A stretch of DNA of 64,000 bases from Archegozetes longisetosus. Its lineage: Eukaryota; Arthropoda; Arachnida; Sarcoptiformes; Trhypochthoniidae. The notes beneath the pieces were generated by a model, which was not told the origin of the DNA, made no database searches, and saw only the letters and a list, made by a program, of their open reading frames with translations. The translations under genes were made by a program, and so were the position numbers. The first letter of the stretch is position 1. Each line of letters starts with the position of its first letter. The DNA lies in NCBI GenBank assembly GCA_018873245.2, contig JAEMBT020000005.1, forward strand, positions 2,492,001 through 2,556,000, in the 5' to 3' direction. Positions 60,748 through 64,000 of the stretch are shown in pieces.

Positions 60748-61113
60748 ATAGAGTCTTGCATAAGATTTGCTCACGTTGTACAGGTTTAAGATTTCAACTC
60801 AAAATCTATTCATTTGCTGTAAACTTATTAGGAATTGAAATAATAAATTAGGTTAAATATAAGAATTAATTAGTAAGTTTGGCCAAAGTTCTTTCATCTT
60901 TGACTAAATTATAAAATTTTGTTTTTAAAATCAATAAAATTTGGTCAGAAGTGGCAGTTTCTCTTCATTTAGCTCAAGACTATTATGATTTTCACTATGG
61001 GAGTACAATATAGTTAACAGTTGTGTTAACTAAATCACAAAATTATGTATTATAATTCAAAAATTATCTAGTTTATAAGTTAAGTCTTTCGAAAACTATT
61101 AATCACTTTAAGA
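60748..61113. other. Convergent 3' gap NDUFS8 / DLST
   Basis: 366 bp between two stop codons on opposite strands. It holds the 3' UTRs and poly(A) signals; nothing else seen. Confidence 0.6.
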
Positions 61114-62724
61114 CTAAATCTCCAAAAACATAATACGCGGATCCTCCACGGCAGCCTTGATTTTTCTTAAAAATGTGACAGCTTCTCGACCATCAATCAA
61201 GCGGTGATCATACGTGAGGCAAACGTACATCATCGGTCGAATTTCGATCTATAAATCAGATTAATATTTCATTATTCACATATTAGAGTTTCTATTTATG
61301 TTGAACTAAGTGCCATAATTTGCAATGAAAATCATTAATTGCATTATTACAAGTATGAATTTGAGATTCAAAGTTCATAAAATACATAGCTATGAAGTGG
61401 AAAATCACGAATTGAACTTAAGTTTTGATAATTAGCTTTTCTGTTTCTACTATTAAATTCTCTTAGGCTAATTAATAAACCCTTGTTTGACAGTTAATGC
61501 GTGACTTCTATTGTATCGACACATCAAACTATAAACCTCAAGGTTTATAACAATGTTTTACTCAAATTAATTTCAACTTTCTGAATTACGAAACACAAAA
61601 ATATTCTATTCTATTGAATATACAAAACTTTTAAAGCATATTAGGTTTCTTCAATTGTCATTTTAATGCTTCGATAGCCAAAATTTGATTCAATCATTGA
61701 ACTGATATTGACAAATTAACTCACTTTATGATTTATAACGACCGGTCTCTCAATGATAGCATGCATTCCTAAAATGGCTGATTGTGGAGGATTTATGATC
61801 GGAGTGCCAAACATTGAGCCAAAAACTCCTCCATTACTAATAGTGAAAGTTCCGCCGTCCATGTCTTCGATCGCAAGAGCATTATTCCTGGCCTGAAATT
61901 GAGCAGAATTAGAAATGAACTTTGAATAAGGGTTTGAGAAAAGATACCTTTTCTCCCAAAGCGTTTATAGCTTTCTCAATGTCTGCGTAGCTCATATTTT
62001 CAACATTTCTAATAACGGGGACAACTAGACCTTTGGGTGTCGCGACTGCAACACTAATATCAACGTAATCGCGATAAACAACTTCCTGGTCATCGATGAC
62101 AGCGTTCACAACCGGCTGATCAATCAAAGCATAAGCTGACGCCTTTACAAAGGCTGACATAAAACCTAATTTCAAGTTATGTTTCTTCTGAAAGGCGTCC
62201 TTATGAGTGTTACGCATTTCGATGATATTACTGTCAGAACAAAGTTAACTTATTTGAAATAATTTTCACATTTAGATCGGAGTAGAGGTTAACCTCATAT
62301 CGATTTCATTGAAGGTTGTAAGCATCGCGTAAGTGTTTTGGGCATCTTTTAGTCTCTGAGCAATTCTTTGTCTCATTCGGTTCATTTTAACTCTATTTTC
62401 TTTTCGCGCTCCAACAGATACTCCTGAACCTGGTTCAGATCCCAGTGAAGTCGGTTTAATTGAGGCGGTAGGAGTTGAGGACACTGGAGCTGAAGGTCTT
62501 GGCGGTGTTGGAGGTGGTGATTGAGGAACCTCTGCTGGTTTGGGTGCAGCAGCCTCAGGCTTGGGAGCCGATGCTTCTGGTTTAGGAGCTTCCGCCTTCT
62601 TGGGTGCACCACCTGCACCAACACGTATTTTCATAATAGCTTTACCCGGTTGTACTGTCGAGCCGTCTTCTACTAATAGTTCTTCGATAACACCAGCAAC
62701 AGGGGAGTGTATCGGGACTGAAGT
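61114..62724 (-). CDS. DLST: Dihydrolipoyllysine-residue succinyltransferase (E2 of 2-oxoglutarate dehydrogenase), 3' part
   Basis: DLST transfers succinyl from E1 to CoA in the TCA cycle. Exons in phase: 62724-62294, 62230-61948, 61892-61725, 61248-61114; about 339 codons. The first visible exon starts [20 protein letters not shown], the second half of the lipoyl domain; the lipoyl-lysine and presequence exons must lie further right, and I found none before 64000. A Pro/Ala/Lys linker follows, and, as in other animal DLST, no E3-binding domain. The catalytic domain is complete: [45 protein letters not shown]-like [30 protein letters not shown] and the active-site [10 protein letters not shown] (His and Asp). 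Ends [11 protein letters not shown]. Strongly conserved; call is secure. Confidence 0.96.
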
Positions 62725-63777
62725 CTATAACAAATATTACAATTATTATCTTGTGTTCAGATTACAAGTCTTATTGAATTTATTTTGATTAGTGATAACT
62801 ACAGTGAAGGGTAAGTGATAATTAACAGGAGCTTAAGGCAATGTTTGCTTATATTCTAAAAATGAGTGAACTATTGAAAAATATGGAATTATGCATGAAG
62901 GAAGAGAAGAGAAAATAAATCAATAATAAAAGGATTCTTGCCTTTCATAACGATAAGATTGACAAATTCTAAAAAGTATTAGTGATAAACTTGTTATTAC
63001 GCTTGAACTGGAGTCAAGCATTGTTATAATAGCAATGCTATTGTGTCAACGTTAGAACTTAAGCCCCATTTGGCCGAATTGAGCAGAAACTTAGTTCTAG
63101 TCGATGATTAGTGATGAATGAAGGCCGAGGAAAACAAAGCAAAATATCTAATTAATGAGATGGTATTTGTTTGAGGAAGTTTCATAATTCAATATCGACC
63201 GGTATTGAAAAATGGAGTGAAATTCAATCGTAGTCTTAGTTGAACTGATAATTTTTTCTTTGAATAATTTCATCTTCAAACTTAATACTGGAAAGATAGC
63301 TATTGTTCGGTTGCGACTAAGCATGAAGATGACAATAATTAAGGAATCTATTACTTGACTCATATTTTCTCATAGAGAATGATAAAGTTATCCTCTTATT
63401 CAAAGCCAGCATAAGTTATGAAAGGTTTTGTCGCATATAAATCACTTTTCTTTGTCTTAAAGCATTATCGGAAAAAGTATAGGGATATAAAAAATTAGTT
63501 TCCCTTTTGAATTTATAGATCTCTTATAGAGGAAAGCTTTCATTCTATGAAAATTATAAATAGCTATTAGTTTTGAAAAGAAATCATCTCTAATACCAGC
63601 AATGAGGCAATCATAATGATTAACTAATTGAAAAAGATTTTCTTCCCTCAAAAACTAATTTCTCATCAGCTAAATTATCGTCATTACGACTTTTTTAAAC
63701 ATAAATAAACTAAGTTATTGCGAGAATGACTTTTATTCTTTCAAATTTCTAACTGCTATAATCATTACATCCCATCG

Positions 63778-63816
<39 letters not shown>

Positions 63817-64000
63817 CATACTTAGTAAGTAATATCTGAGTAATATTAATAAGCTATTAAAGCATAAAATAAGTTGAACACAGGATGAGACTTAATAAGA
63901 GAAAAGATATACTGGCATTTATTCGCGTTTTTTCATACTATTTAATAATGAAATTACACACTTTAACGCTAAAGAAAGTTTAGACATGGGCTGAGATAAA
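62725..64000. other. Likely DLST intron / upstream region
   Basis: No exon encoding the lipoyl-lysine (ETDK-type) half of the DLST lipoyl domain was found on the minus strand, so the region is most likely part of a long intron. It contains one (CT)n microsatellite and AT-rich sequence. No other gene seen. Confidence 0.5.
63781..63813. repeat. (CT)n microsatellite
   Basis: About 16 uninterrupted CT dinucleotides. On the minus strand it is the same (GA)n class as the three others in the window. Confidence 0.96.

Noticed and set aside
1..64000. CRISPR arrays, operons, bacterial promoters, tRNA or rRNA genes
   Set aside because: Introns and gene content are eukaryotic; I found no spaced palindromic repeats and no tRNA A/B boxes or rRNA core sequence by eye.

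Overview
The window is eukaryotic nuclear DNA, AT-rich (about two thirds A+T by eye), with spliced genes, GT-AG introns from about 50 bp to 2 kb, and (GA)n microsatellites. The gene set points to an arthropod: a Spaetzle-family Toll ligand, a sprint/RIN Rab5 exchange factor, mab-21, Smaug, an asrij/OCIA-domain protein and a vitellogenin-class lipid-transfer protein. Compact exons and short introns would suit a mite or another small chelicerate. That placement is inference, since no sequence search was possible.

Layout. 1-2966 (-): 5' half of a large lipid-transfer protein that runs off the left edge. 3723-6032 (-): SSUH2-like protein in nine exons, with an unusual His/Asp-rich insert. 9091-16799 (+): complete six-exon sprint/RIN gene (SH2, proline-rich, VPS9, RA). 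19055-20929 (+): intronless BTBD9-like gene. 22096-23292 (-) and 23562-25892 (-): two intronless secreted proteins, the second a Spaetzle/neurotrophin-like cystine-knot ligand. 26404-29515 (-): MICU-type regulator of the mitochondrial calcium uniporter, whose first intron is almost entirely a 0.55-kb foldback. 30205-32162 (+): OCIA-domain gene, divergent from MICU. 32163-40254: gene-poor. 40255-44760 (+): complete nine-exon mab-21. 44761-55714: gene-poor, with tandem repeats, a possible transposon relic and one small secreted cysteine-rich peptide gene (52055-52360, -). 55715-57523 (-): Smaug/SAMD4-type SAM protein without the usual long N-terminus. 58238-59497 (+): class-3 lipase. 60047-60747 (+): NDUFS8 of complex I. 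61114-62724 (-): 3' part of DLST, the E2 of 2-oxoglutarate dehydrogenase, whose 5' end lies beyond the right edge.

This is ordinary eukaryotic gene order, not an operon. Four genes (MICU, OCIA-domain, NDUFS8, DLST) act in or at mitochondria, but nothing shows that they are co-regulated. For the multi-exon genes, exons were joined by hand from splice sites; reading-frame phase closed at every junction listed, and most assemblies agree with the known family layout. The most unusual features are the MICU intron foldback, the His/Asp insert inside the SSUH2 zinc-knuckle array, a near-perfect 74-nt pre-miRNA-like hairpin at 17361-17434, a 36-nt in-frame micro-exon candidate in MICU, and the small cysteine-rich peptide gene.
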